A stretch of 64,000 nucleotides of DNA from DATJHM01 sp963777355 (GTDB taxonomy: Bacteria; Chloroflexota; Ktedonobacteria; Ktedonobacterales; Ktedonobacteraceae). Below are positions 26,748-35,191 of the stretch, piece by piece. The first letter of the stretch is position 1. Every line of letters starts with the position of its first letter. The notes below the pieces were generated by a model. That model was given only the letters and a program-made list of their open reading frames with translations, was not told the origin of the DNA and did no database searches. The translations under genes and the position numbers were made by a program. Location: the NCBI GenBank assembly GCA_963777355.1, contig CAVZQK010000029.1, positions 40,380 through 104,379 on the forward strand, read 5' to 3'.

Positions 26748-27452
26748 TTATTCCTTTTCTTCTTTTACCATTGATGTATCTAGTAAATATGCTACAAACC
26801 GAAAAACTTTTTCGCCATGTTGTTCCCAGATACGCTGAAAATGCGATTTCACTTCGTTCTCAAAACCCAGCAGATAGCGTTCTTTGTGCAATTTCGCGAA
26901 GCGTGTATCTGCCTCAAGCAGGGTAAGCATCAGCAAAAAAAGCTCCCGGTGATCTGTCATTACGCTCAAGATTCCGCCTGTTTCTAATATATTTGCCGCT
27001 ACGTCAAGAAAGTATGGGCTGAAGATGCGTCGCTTCTTATAGCCTGAATGGGCATGCGGATCAGGAAAGTGTAGATAGAGAGTGCGGATGGCATGTGCAA
27101 CAAACAAAGGGGAGAGCAGATGAAAGTCGGCATTGAGAAAGAGAATATTGTTCAAGTTTTGTATAGAGGCGATTTCTGCCGCTTTCTGAATTGCCGGACC
27201 TGAGATATCGATACCGAGATAATTTATTTCTGGATGCGATTTTGCCAGGACGCAGAGCGGTTCGCTACTGCCGCAACCGATCTCCATCTCAAGTGGCCGC
27301 GTGTTGCCAAATAGATTTGGAGAATCGAGAGGAGGAAAGCGTTCTGGATGATGATATAGATCGGCAGGCGGCAAGAAACGAATATAACGCTGAATGATCT
27401 GCTCATTGAGTTGTTCAGCGCGGGTATAGCGTAAGAATTTTCGTCGCGTCAT
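26748..27452 (-). CDS. trmB: tRNA (guanine-N7-)-methyltransferase
   Basis: A 234-aa SAM-dependent enzyme that methylates G46 in the variable loop of tRNAs. TrmB features: LEMEIGCGSSEPLCVLA (SAM motif I), INYLGIDISGPAIQKA, NILFLNADFHLLSP, and the family-specific TLYLHFPDPHAHSGYKKRRIFSP, which contains the catalytic Asp and the KKRR tRNA-binding run. The end, ETGGILSVMTDHRELFLLML, fits the family too. It is first gene of a two-gene minus-strand unit and is divergent from the phosphotransferase at 27544. Confidence 0.93.
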   Translation of the reverse strand: MTRRKFLRYTRAEQLNEQIIQRYIRFLPPADLYHHPERFPPLDSPNLFGNTRPLEMEIGCGSSEPLCVLAKSHPEINYLGIDISGPAIQKAAEIASIQNLNNILFLNADFHLLSPLFVAHAIRTLYLHFPDPHAHSGYKKRRIFSPYFLDVAANILETGGILSVMTDHRELFLLMLTLLEADTRFAKLHKERYLLGFENEVKSHFQRIWEQHGEKVFRFVAYLLDTSMVKEEKE

Positions 27453-27543
27453 AATATCTTCTCGTTGCTAAAAATGCGATATTTTGTCAACTATACTATA
27501 GACTGACAAGATGAATAGCTATCTTTCCCCGGAGTAAACAATC

Positions 27544-28395
27544 ATGAATATTGCTCTTTTGCTGAACTATATTAATGAAAATCATAGGATGGCGCTGAAA
27601 CTTTTGAAGCGCTATACCGATGGCGAGCAGGGTGCTTATGGGTTGCTAGATCAGAAAACGGGGCAGCAGTTTGTCTTAAAATGGCATGGAGATGCACAGA
27701 CTTTGTCACGCCTTCAGCAAGTTGCCAGCATTGTAGCACAATTAGTTGCTTGCGGTTATCCTGTCCCGATTTATATTTTGCAAGGTGAACATCCTGAGGG
27801 AACCTATACGCTTCAGGCGGCTTTAGCGGGTTCGCCTTTATACGAGTTGCAGCCTCAATTTCTGCCTCGTTTGTTAGCACTAAATGAGATGCAACGTGAA
27901 ATGGGTTCAGGCAAGAATGATTGGCCGCGAGAGGTGGTAGAGACGGTATTATTTGGCGGAAAAGGATACTGTCAACATGAGTCATTGCTTGCTTATTCAG
28001 AGGAGAGTAGAAAGCTGTTGCTTCGCTTGCAGGCTATCGTTTCTGCGAATAAGGACGCTATTGAGTCTAGAGACGATTGCGTCCACTTTGATTTTCAGCC
28101 CTATAACATTTTAGTACAGGGAGCGGAGGTGTCAGGTGTCGTCGATTGGGAGGGATGTCGTGCGGGAGACCGCGTTTTTGATCTGGCGACGTTACTATTT
28201 TATGCCTATGATGCTGTCGATTTGCGTACGCATTTATGGGAGTATATTCTTGAAAATACTGCTCTTTCTGTTGCAAGTGTTTATCTAGCGCATCTGATAT
28301 TGCGCCAGGTTGATTGGTCTTTGCGCTATCATGAAGCTACAGAAGGCCTGCGTTATTTGCGCCGAGCGCAGGTTATCCTGAAAGATCTTGTCTGA
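27544..28395 (+). CDS. APH-fold phosphotransferase
   Basis: A 283-aa aminoglycoside/choline-kinase-fold protein. The N-lobe ATP Lys is in QQFVLKWHGD. The catalytic loop HFDFQPYNILV keeps the HxDxxxxN arrangement with the catalytic Asp and metal-binding Asn, and VSGVVDWEGCRAGDRVFDLATLL is the following Asp strand. The substrate could be an antibiotic, a sugar or a small alcohol; nothing in the sequence decides. CGGAG lies 9 bases upstream of the ATG. It is divergent from trmB and converges on fdhA with a hairpin between. Confidence 0.85.
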   Translation: MNIALLLNYINENHRMALKLLKRYTDGEQGAYGLLDQKTGQQFVLKWHGDAQTLSRLQQVASIVAQLVACGYPVPIYILQGEHPEGTYTLQAALAGSPLYELQPQFLPRLLALNEMQREMGSGKNDWPREVVETVLFGGKGYCQHESLLAYSEESRKLLLRLQAIVSANKDAIESRDDCVHFDFQPYNILVQGAEVSGVVDWEGCRAGDRVFDLATLLFYAYDAVDLRTHLWEYILENTALSVASVYLAHLILRQVDWSLRYHEATEGLRYLRRAQVILKDLV

Positions 28396-28414
28396 CGCAA
28401 GAAAGATCTTGAAA

Positions 28415-28444
28415 GGGATGAGCAAAGAAAGAATTGCTCATCCC
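28415..28444. terminator. bidirectional hairpin between convergent genes
   Basis: GGGATGAGCAA and TTGCTCATCCC form a perfect 11-bp stem with an 8-base loop, between the stops at 28395 (+) and 28520 (-). Confidence 0.65.
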
Positions 28445-28519
28445 ATCCGGTGCTCAGAAGTTTCTGCCTCTGCTTATTTACACAAGCAGAAGTTATCTAG
28501 TTCGCTGCTCCTGTTGTGC

Positions 28520-29713
28520 TTATGCCTTGATGAGATTATTGGGATTAATTATGAACTTCTTGGCCGCGCCTTTATCGAAGTCCTGATAACCCTTTGGTGC
28601 CTCGTCGAGTGAAATCACTGTGGCGTTGACGGCTTTGGCGATCTGCACTTTATCGTTGAGAATTGCCATCATCAGTTGACGATGATAGCGCATAACTGGC
28701 GTCTGACCAGTAGTGAAGCTGAGCGATTTTGCCCAGCCCAGGCCCATTCTGACGCCGAGCTGACCAATTTTGGCGTTCTCATCGATGCCGCCTGGGTCGC
28801 CAGTAACGTATAGGCCAGGAATACCAACGCGTCCGGCGACACGGGTAATACTCATGACATCATTTAAGACGGTGGCGGGAGCCTCAGATGCGCCCTGACC
28901 GTGACCGCGTGCCTCGAAGCCAACACAGTCTATCGCTGCATCGACAACGGGTTCGCCAACAATTTGCGCTATCATATCGGGAAGCTCGCCGTTTTTACGC
29001 AGGTCAAGGGTTTCGCAACCGAAGCTCTTGGCCTGTGCGAGCCGCTCCGGATTCATATCTCCGACGATAACGACTGCCGCACCCAGTAGGTGACATGAGG
29101 CGGCACAGGCTAGCCCGACTGGTCCTGCTCCTGCGACATAGACGGTTGATCCGGTAGTGACGCCTGCTGTGAATGCGCCATGATAGCCGGTGGGGAAAAT
29201 ATCCGAGAGCATGGTCAGATCTTTGATCTTTTCCATTGCCTGGGCTTTATCTGGAAACTTTAGGAGATTCCAGTCTGCATAGGGGACCATTACGTATTCA
29301 GCTTGGCCACCAACCCAGCCTCCCATATCAACATATCCATAGGCCGCGCCTGGACGCGCAGGATTGACATTTAAGCAGACGCCGGTGTTGCCCGATTTAC
29401 ACATGCGGCAGCGTCCACATGCGATATTGAATGGTACGGAGACCAGATCGCCAACCTTGATGAATTCAACGTCTCGTCCAGCCTCAATTACTTCTCCGGT
29501 GATCTCATGTCCAAGTGTCTGGCCCTTTGGCGCTGTTGTGCGGCCACGGACCATGTGCTGATCGCTGCCACAAATGTTGGTTGCGACGATGCGCAGAATG
29601 ACGCCGTGATCACATTTGCGATGCTGTTCTGGCAGCTCTAGCTTGGGATATGCAATATTCTCTACTTTGACTTTTCCCGGCTCAACATATACAACACATC
29701 TGTTGCCTGCCAT
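28520..29713 (-). CDS. fdhA: glutathione-independent formaldehyde dehydrogenase (Zn alcohol dehydrogenase family)
   Basis: A 397-aa zinc-dependent medium-chain dehydrogenase that oxidises formaldehyde, and often other aldehydes, with tightly bound NAD. Catalytic zinc ligands: Cys in NICGSDQHMV and GHEITGEV. Structural zinc ligands: C-x2-C-x2-C in CGRCRMCKSGNTGVC. The NAD site is VYVAGAGPVGLACAASCHLLG. The region HGAFTAGVTTGSTVY and the long insert DCVGFEARGHG are characteristic of the Pseudomonas-type FdhA subfamily. ATG 29713 follows AGGAGG by 8 bases, so the start at 29743 is not used. Likely a formaldehyde-detoxifying role. Confidence 0.85.
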   Translation of the reverse strand: MAGNRCVVYVEPGKVKVENIAYPKLELPEQHRKCDHGVILRIVATNICGSDQHMVRGRTTAPKGQTLGHEITGEVIEAGRDVEFIKVGDLVSVPFNIACGRCRMCKSGNTGVCLNVNPARPGAAYGYVDMGGWVGGQAEYVMVPYADWNLLKFPDKAQAMEKIKDLTMLSDIFPTGYHGAFTAGVTTGSTVYVAGAGPVGLACAASCHLLGAAVVIVGDMNPERLAQAKSFGCETLDLRKNGELPDMIAQIVGEPVVDAAIDCVGFEARGHGQGASEAPATVLNDVMSITRVAGRVGIPGLYVTGDPGGIDENAKIGQLGVRMGLGWAKSLSFTTGQTPVMRYHRQLMMAILNDKVQIAKAVNATVISLDEAPKGYQDFDKGAAKKFIINPNNLIKA

Positions 29714-30099
29714 TTGATCTTCCTCCTTTGGAAGTACGTTCACAAACTTCTACACACATAAAGCGACGATCTGTGTTTGGCTTAAGGAGCAGGCTGGTTT
29801 TGCTAGTAAAGAGCACCGGATTCAGTCGCTGGTAAGTCAATTTAAGAACAAACTGTCCGTGAATTACAGTGTTCTTGCAAGACTTCTAGACGACGCTATC
29901 TATCATGTACTATTCAACAGTCAAATGTCAATAAGAAAGAGAGGCAGATTTTCTGGAAATAAAATTCTTTTTATTACTGATAATTGATATAGAGTATCGA
30001 TATGAAATAGAGATAAAGTAGAATATAGGTTGCTTCCTCCTGCCCCTCTCTTTTTACAGATGTTCGTCGTTGAATATCTGTAAAAAGGAAGAAAGAAGA
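29714..30099. other. intergenic region between fdhA and the nitrate operon end
   Basis: A 386-base spacer containing the fdhA promoter region and the terminator-like hairpin at 30051-30086. No gene was seen. Confidence 0.45.
30051..30086 (-). terminator. terminator of the nitrate operon
   Basis: TTTTTACAGAT and ATCTGTAAAAA are perfect 11-bp arms around a 14-base loop. They sit 14 bases after the stop of the transporter gene (30100, minus strand). Confidence 0.6.
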
Positions 30100-31314
30100 T
30101 TAGGCCAGTTCTCCTTTGACTGCCTCAATTGTCTCGACGTGCCAACCTTTGCGTACTAGGATGAGGAGACGCAGGACAACCAGAGCACATAATGCACAGA
30201 GTGCCAGAACGATCATGCCTGCTGCATAGGAGCCGCTCAGTTGCTTGACGCTACCTAGCAGGGTTGGCAGGAGAAAACCTCCGATGCCGCCGCAGGCACC
30301 GACGACTCCTGTGGCAATTCCTATCTCATCTCGAAAGCGCTGTGGTACCAGTTGAAAGACTGCTCCGTTGCCCATGCCTAGACAGGAGACGCTTACGATG
30401 AGCAGGATGGTCATTGGTACTAGAGGAAACAAGAAGGCGGCGAGGGCGTAGAGGATGCCAATCAATGTGAAGAGAATGGTGAGCATCACAACACCGCCAA
30501 ATCGGTCCGAAAGATAGCCACCGACGGGCCGCAATGTGCTTCCCATAAATGCGGCTATAGCAGTCAACAGACCTGCATTGATGGGGCTGAGGCCGTACTG
30601 GTTGTGGAAGAAGAGCGGTAGGAATGTTCCTAGTCCGACGAAACCACCAAATGTGACGCTGTAGAAAAGACAGAACCACCATAGATCAGCGCGTTTGAGC
30701 GCTACTAGATATTTGCTCGCTGGCTCGCCTTTGGGACGATTGGGACTGTCTTTCGCGAGCAGTATAAATATAACTAGAACTGCGAGCAGAGGAATTAAGG
30801 TGAAACCCATGACGCTATGCCAGCCGTACGCTTTGGCAAGACGGGGGGCGAAGAGATTGGCAATGACGGTTCCTATATTGCCCGCAGCTGTAATACCCAT
30901 GACTAATCCTTGCTGCGAAGGTGGATACCAACGACTGGCTAGCGGTAGGGCCACTGCGAATGAGGCTCCGGCAACTCCTAACATTAAACCGATGATGATA
31001 ATTAGGGGAAAGTTGACAGGGAGAAGCCAGCCTAGCAGAAGCGGCAGGCAGAGAAAGATTAGCATGGCCGTGCCGACAATTTTTCCACCGATACGGTCAC
31101 TGAGTAGACCAATCAAGATGCGCATGAGAGAACCACTCAGGGTGGGGATTGCTACCATTAAGCCCTGTTGGATCGGACTGAGCTTGAGTTCGCTGGCGAT
31201 ATAGACTCCTAATGCTCCTAAAAGTACCCAGATGGTGAAACAGAGATCGAAATGGAGAAAAGAGGCAAAGATTGTACCTGGTGAGCCCGTCTTTACGGCA
31301 GATCGTACATGCAT
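30100..31314 (-). CDS. NNP-type nitrate/nitrite transporter (MFS)
   Basis: A 404-aa MFS protein with about twelve membrane helices. FASFLHFDLCFTIWVLLGALGVY is the typical TM1 of NarK/NasA transporters, and GLMLGVAGASFAVALPLASRWYPPSQQG carries the nitrate signature in TM5 (the equivalent of the GxGGxx(F/A)xxxxPxxxxxxFP motif). A second copy of the glycine-rich signature is near GMGNGAVFQLVP. AAAGGA lies 7 bases before the ATG. It is last of the nitrate assimilation operon, so its likely job is nitrate import (nasA/narK type; direction not provable from sequence). Confidence 0.9.
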   Translation of the reverse strand: MHVRSAVKTGSPGTIFASFLHFDLCFTIWVLLGALGVYIASELKLSPIQQGLMVAIPTLSGSLMRILIGLLSDRIGGKIVGTAMLIFLCLPLLLGWLLPVNFPLIIIIGLMLGVAGASFAVALPLASRWYPPSQQGLVMGITAAGNIGTVIANLFAPRLAKAYGWHSVMGFTLIPLLAVLVIFILLAKDSPNRPKGEPASKYLVALKRADLWWFCLFYSVTFGGFVGLGTFLPLFFHNQYGLSPINAGLLTAIAAFMGSTLRPVGGYLSDRFGGVVMLTILFTLIGILYALAAFLFPLVPMTILLIVSVSCLGMGNGAVFQLVPQRFRDEIGIATGVVGACGGIGGFLLPTLLGSVKQLSGSYAAGMIVLALCALCALVVLRLLILVRKGWHVETIEAVKGELA

Positions 31315-31376
31315 GCGAATGTCCTTTCAAGGAGCTAGAGTGGGAATTAAAGTACGGTAATTGACTAGTGGCTGAG

Positions 31377-32213
31377 TTATGTTGCTTTCATATATTCAGC
31401 CAGAGCTTTGACTAAATGGCCCATTTTGGGATGTTCAGGAATGACGTGTGGTGAGACTCTGTAGTCTTGCAGGACTGCTGTACAGGTTGGGCCAATTGAG
31501 GCGACAATCGTGCGCTTGTTTAGCGCCTCTTGCAGCTCGTGGTGCTGTCCCAACTCGTCGGCAATCTGAAAAAGATTGCGTACCTGAATCTGACTGGTGA
31601 AAACGACTGCGGCAATATCTCCGCTTTCCAGGGAAGCGATCAGCGCTTTAAGCGGCGTTGTGTCTTCTGGTAGGAACCATTCGTAGAGACAAAGCTCTGC
31701 TACATAAGCACCACGCGCTGCTAGCTTCTCTGTTACCTGGAGATTGCGCTCGCCATAATGTAAAACCATCACGCTCTTCCCTGTGAGGTCAAGTGTGTTT
31801 AGGGCTGCAAGCAAGTCCGTCGTTGTATATGGCTCTACTGCGCTTATATGAATTGGTAGACCATATTTGCGCACTATCGCCGATGGCTTGGGTCCTCGGC
31901 AGACAATCTTGACTGCTTGTAGGCCTGCTGTCAGTTCTTGTGTGCGCGCCAGGGCTTCTGCTTCGCGGAATAGGGCTGTAACGCCGACGCCGGTAAAAAA
32001 TACGACGATATCAATAGTATGTTGAGAGAGATTATCGATGAAGTTTGCAACTTCTTTTCTACTACTCTCTACAGGTACTTCACGCACTGAAGGAACGCTG
32101 TAAGGTTGTCCGCCATAGCGCCGGATCAGGTCGGCCATTTCACTACTCATCCGCGCTTCGAGCAGGGCGATGCGTGCTTGCCGTAAGTTGCCGTTCTGGA
32201 GCTCATTGCTCAT
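31377..32213 (-). CDS. uroporphyrinogen-III synthase family protein (HemD-like)
   Basis: A 278-aa protein with the two-lobe HemD fold: ARIALLEARMSSEMADLIRRYGG opens lobe 1; DIVVFFTGVGVTALF is the conserved (F/T)(T/S)xxGV turn; AVVFTSQIQVRNLF and TIVASIGPTCTAVLQDYRV are the matching lobe 2 signatures. It cyclises hydroxymethylbilane to uroporphyrinogen III in tetrapyrrole synthesis. Placement directly between nirD and the transporter implies a role in making the siroheme that NirB needs. ATG 32213 follows GAGGAGG; the in-frame ATG 32276 overlaps nothing useful. No adjacent cobA was seen. Confidence 0.83.
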   Translation of the reverse strand: MSNELQNGNLRQARIALLEARMSSEMADLIRRYGGQPYSVPSVREVPVESSRKEVANFIDNLSQHTIDIVVFFTGVGVTALFREAEALARTQELTAGLQAVKIVCRGPKPSAIVRKYGLPIHISAVEPYTTTDLLAALNTLDLTGKSVMVLHYGERNLQVTEKLAARGAYVAELCLYEWFLPEDTTPLKALIASLESGDIAAVVFTSQIQVRNLFQIADELGQHHELQEALNKRTIVASIGPTCTAVLQDYRVSPHVIPEHPKMGHLVKALAEYMKAT

Positions 32214-32297
32214 TGTACCAGGCCTCCTCTGCGAAATCCATTTTGTGCATGTGCAAGATGAGAATCCTCTGCACATGCCTTTTTATGGATCATTACA

Positions 32298-32687
32298 TCA
32301 TTCCGGGCTGGATTGTACAAGCTGCTCCAGAGAAATGGTGAGAAGGATCTCGCCTGCAGGGCTGATATTGACCGGGTACGTCTGAAGGGCTGGACAGCCG
32401 TGTCCCAATGGCTCTCCAGTTGCCAGAGCGAATTTGTATGCGTGCAATGGGCAAATGATTTTTCCTCCCCCTACTAACCCATCGGCCAGAGGCCCGCTTT
32501 TATGCGAACACTGGGCTTGCGTTGCGTAAAGTGTTCCCTCACGGGTATGAAAGATTGCAATCTGTCTCCCCTCGACTTCAAAGCTGCGTCCCTCACCTAC
32601 GGGAATCCGTGAGACACGCCCCAGGTTGATCTGGTAAAGTAAAGGTGGTGTGGTATTGATTGTGCTACTGAGTGCAGTGCTGTCCAT
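32298..32687 (-). CDS. nirD: nitrite reductase small subunit, Rieske-type
   Basis: A 129-aa Rieske [2Fe-2S] protein. The two cluster motifs are visible: C-x-H in QAQCSHKSGPL and C-x2-H in IICPLHAYKFAL. RIPVGEGRSFEVEGRQIAIFH is the usual opening. In NADH-dependent assimilatory nitrite reductases the small NirD subunit accompanies NirB. It starts 18 bases after the nirB stop. Some NirD proteins have lost the cluster; here both ligand pairs are intact. Confidence 0.9.
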   Translation of the reverse strand: MDSTALSSTINTTPPLLYQINLGRVSRIPVGEGRSFEVEGRQIAIFHTREGTLYATQAQCSHKSGPLADGLVGGGKIICPLHAYKFALATGEPLGHGCPALQTYPVNISPAGEILLTISLEQLVQSSPE

Positions 32688-32705
32688 TGTAGAGACTCTT
32701 TTCGT

Positions 32706-35174
32706 TTACTTGGCCTGGAGTGCAGGCTGTTTCTCGACCATCTTCAGATTGTTGGCAAACTGTGTCGGATTGGCTGGAGTGCTTGCTTCCTGCCAGGGAT
32801 CGACATAGGCGTCAACTGCCTGCTGAATCTCTTCGTCGAGTCGTGCACAGATTCCTTCTGAGTCTTCAACCAGGATGCTACGCAAGTGCTCAATGCCTAC
32901 TCGTACTACAAAGCCATGTGTGCGCTCAAGGTATTTGCCATGTTCGCGATAGTATTGCATAAAACAACCAATAAAGCGTAGGGCGGTTTCATGGCTCTCA
33001 ACGACGCAGAGGAGGTCGCCTTTTCGTACGCTCGATCCGGCTGCTCCACCGATATAGATTTCCCATTTGCCCCCTTCAATTGCGACGACTCCTATGTCTT
33101 TGATCGTCAATTCTGCGCAGTTTCGCGGACAACCGGAGACTGCGAGCTTCATTTTATGCGGCGATTCTATTCCCTGGAAGCGTTTTTCGATTTCAATGCC
33201 GAGTGTTGTGCTATCGCCCAGGCCGTAGCGGCAGAACTCGCTGCCGATACAGGTTTTGCAGGTGCGAAAGCTCTTGGCGTATGCATGTCCTGAAGGCATC
33301 TCCAGGTCGCGCCAGACTGCGGGGAGCTGCTCTTTGGGGATACCTAGCAGGTCGAGACGCTGACCGCCGGTAATCTTGACCATTGGTACCTGGTATTTAT
33401 CGGCTACATCCGCGATACGTCGCAGCTGTTCGGGAGAGGTCACTCCACCGAAGATGCGTGGTACGACGCTGAATGTCCCATTGTTTTGGATATTGGCATG
33501 GACACGATCATTGATAAAACGGGCATCTCGCTCATCTTCATAATCACGTCCCCAGATTGTTTTGAGCAGTGACGCTAGACCAACTTTGCTGCTGGGATCT
33601 TCTTTGCCTCCTGCAAGCGCTCTGAAGACTGCTGAGACGCTGCGCAGGTTCTGCTCTTTAATTGCGGTGATTAGTTGCGGTTTGCTTAGAGGGACGCCGG
33701 CTACATAGTAGTGAATTGCGGGATCTTCAACGACCAGGCCATCTGAGGCTAATTCAAGGATTGCCTGCACCTGCGATTTACAGGAGCCGCAGCCCATTCC
33801 TGCGCGTGTGCTCTCGCACAAAACGGGTAGACTGCGTTTTCCTGCTTTGACCGCTGCGACTAGTTGCCCTTTTGTCACTCCGTTACAATTGCAGATCTGG
33901 GCGCTATCGGGCAGATCTGCTATATTGAAGGCTGGACCATCGCTTGAAAGTGGGAAGAGCAGCTCGGCTCGGTTTTCGGGGAGTAACTCTCCGCGATCAA
34001 AAAGTTGCAGCAGGCGTGGAGTCGTTGGATTTTCTCCTAGAATAATTGCTCCTGCCAGACGACCATTGCGTACGATTAGCTTTTTATAGATTCCTCGCGC
34101 TGGCTCGGCATAGGTGACAATCTCATCTTCGTCCGTCTGCTGGTCTTTATCTCCCATGACTGCCAGTTCGACACCCATGACTTTTAGTTTTGTGGATTCG
34201 CGTGAACCCTGATAGTGCTGTTTGGCCTGTTCACTTGTTAGTGATTGAGCAAGGCAGCGGGCTTGTTCCCAGAGAGGTGCTACTAGACCATAGGTTCGGC
34301 CTCGATGTTCGGTACACTCTCCAATCGCGTAGACGTCAGGGATGCTGCACGAAAGGTCGTCCTGTACTATGATTCCTCGCTCTACCTGAAGTCCTGCATC
34401 TTTGGCAAGCTTGACATTGGGACGAATGCCCGTCGAGATGACTGCCATGTCGCAGTCGAGAGAGGAACCATCCTCGAAGGTCAGGCCGGTGATATGACCG
34501 TTTCCTGCTACTCCTACTGTACGCTTTTTAAGATGGAGCTGGACACCCATGCGCTCAAGTGAGCTACGGAGAATAGCGCCAGCAGGAGCATCAAGCTGAA
34601 CATTCATGACGTGCTTGGAGACATGCACTACATGAACTTCCAGACCACGGTTGAGAAGGCCGCGTGCTGCCTCTAGTCCGAGTAGACCACCGCCAATGAT
34701 TACCGCTTTATGGGCAGAACCCGCGTGCTTGATGATATTTTCACAATCGTCCAGCGTGCGGAAGGCGAAGATGCCTTGCTTGAAGGGCAGACCATCCTCA
34801 CTGGCGATATTCTCTAGCGCTGGTACATAGGGAGAGCTGCCTGTAGCAATCACGAGCTTGTCATAGGGTTCGACAAGCCCGTTCTCTCCATAGACTAGCT
34901 TTGCTGAGCAATCGATCCGTTGAACCCGATTTCCTGCATGAAGGTGAACACCGTTCTGTTGATACCAGGGAAGAGGGTTGAGGAAGATATCTTGCGGATC
35001 GTGCGATCCAGCTAGCACATTTGAAAGCAGAATACGGTTATAATTGCCGTAAGGCTCTTCTCCAAAGATCACAATTTCAAAGCGTTCAAGGCCCTGACGT
35101 GCAATCAGTTCTTCACAGAAGCGTGCTCCGGCCATACCGTTGCCAATAATTATCAGGCGTTGTTTGGCTTGCAT
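32706..35174 (-). CDS. nirB: assimilatory nitrite reductase large subunit
   Basis: An 822-aa enzyme reducing nitrite to ammonium with NAD(P)H. Order: FAD-binding GNGMAGARFCEEL; NAD-binding VIIGGGLLGLEAARGL; a BFD-like [2Fe-2S] domain with ICNCNGVTKGQL and a later C-x2-C pair in GMGCGSCKSQV; sulfite/nitrite reductase half-domains with NGTFSVVPRIFGG; and the siroheme/[4Fe-4S] ligands TCIGSEFCRYGLGD and SGCPRNCAE. All ligands are present, so it should be active. AGAGGAG precedes the ATG. It lies 17 bases after the nitrate reductase stop and 18 before nirD, so the operon is tight. Confidence 0.95.
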   Translation of the reverse strand: MQAKQRLIIIGNGMAGARFCEELIARQGLERFEIVIFGEEPYGNYNRILLSNVLAGSHDPQDIFLNPLPWYQQNGVHLHAGNRVQRIDCSAKLVYGENGLVEPYDKLVIATGSSPYVPALENIASEDGLPFKQGIFAFRTLDDCENIIKHAGSAHKAVIIGGGLLGLEAARGLLNRGLEVHVVHVSKHVMNVQLDAPAGAILRSSLERMGVQLHLKKRTVGVAGNGHITGLTFEDGSSLDCDMAVISTGIRPNVKLAKDAGLQVERGIIVQDDLSCSIPDVYAIGECTEHRGRTYGLVAPLWEQARCLAQSLTSEQAKQHYQGSRESTKLKVMGVELAVMGDKDQQTDEDEIVTYAEPARGIYKKLIVRNGRLAGAIILGENPTTPRLLQLFDRGELLPENRAELLFPLSSDGPAFNIADLPDSAQICNCNGVTKGQLVAAVKAGKRSLPVLCESTRAGMGCGSCKSQVQAILELASDGLVVEDPAIHYYVAGVPLSKPQLITAIKEQNLRSVSAVFRALAGGKEDPSSKVGLASLLKTIWGRDYEDERDARFINDRVHANIQNNGTFSVVPRIFGGVTSPEQLRRIADVADKYQVPMVKITGGQRLDLLGIPKEQLPAVWRDLEMPSGHAYAKSFRTCKTCIGSEFCRYGLGDSTTLGIEIEKRFQGIESPHKMKLAVSGCPRNCAELTIKDIGVVAIEGGKWEIYIGGAAGSSVRKGDLLCVVESHETALRFIGCFMQYYREHGKYLERTHGFVVRVGIEHLRSILVEDSEGICARLDEEIQQAVDAYVDPWQEASTPANPTQFANNLKMVEKQPALQAK

Positions 35175-35191
35175 AAGTGGTTCTCCTCTGT

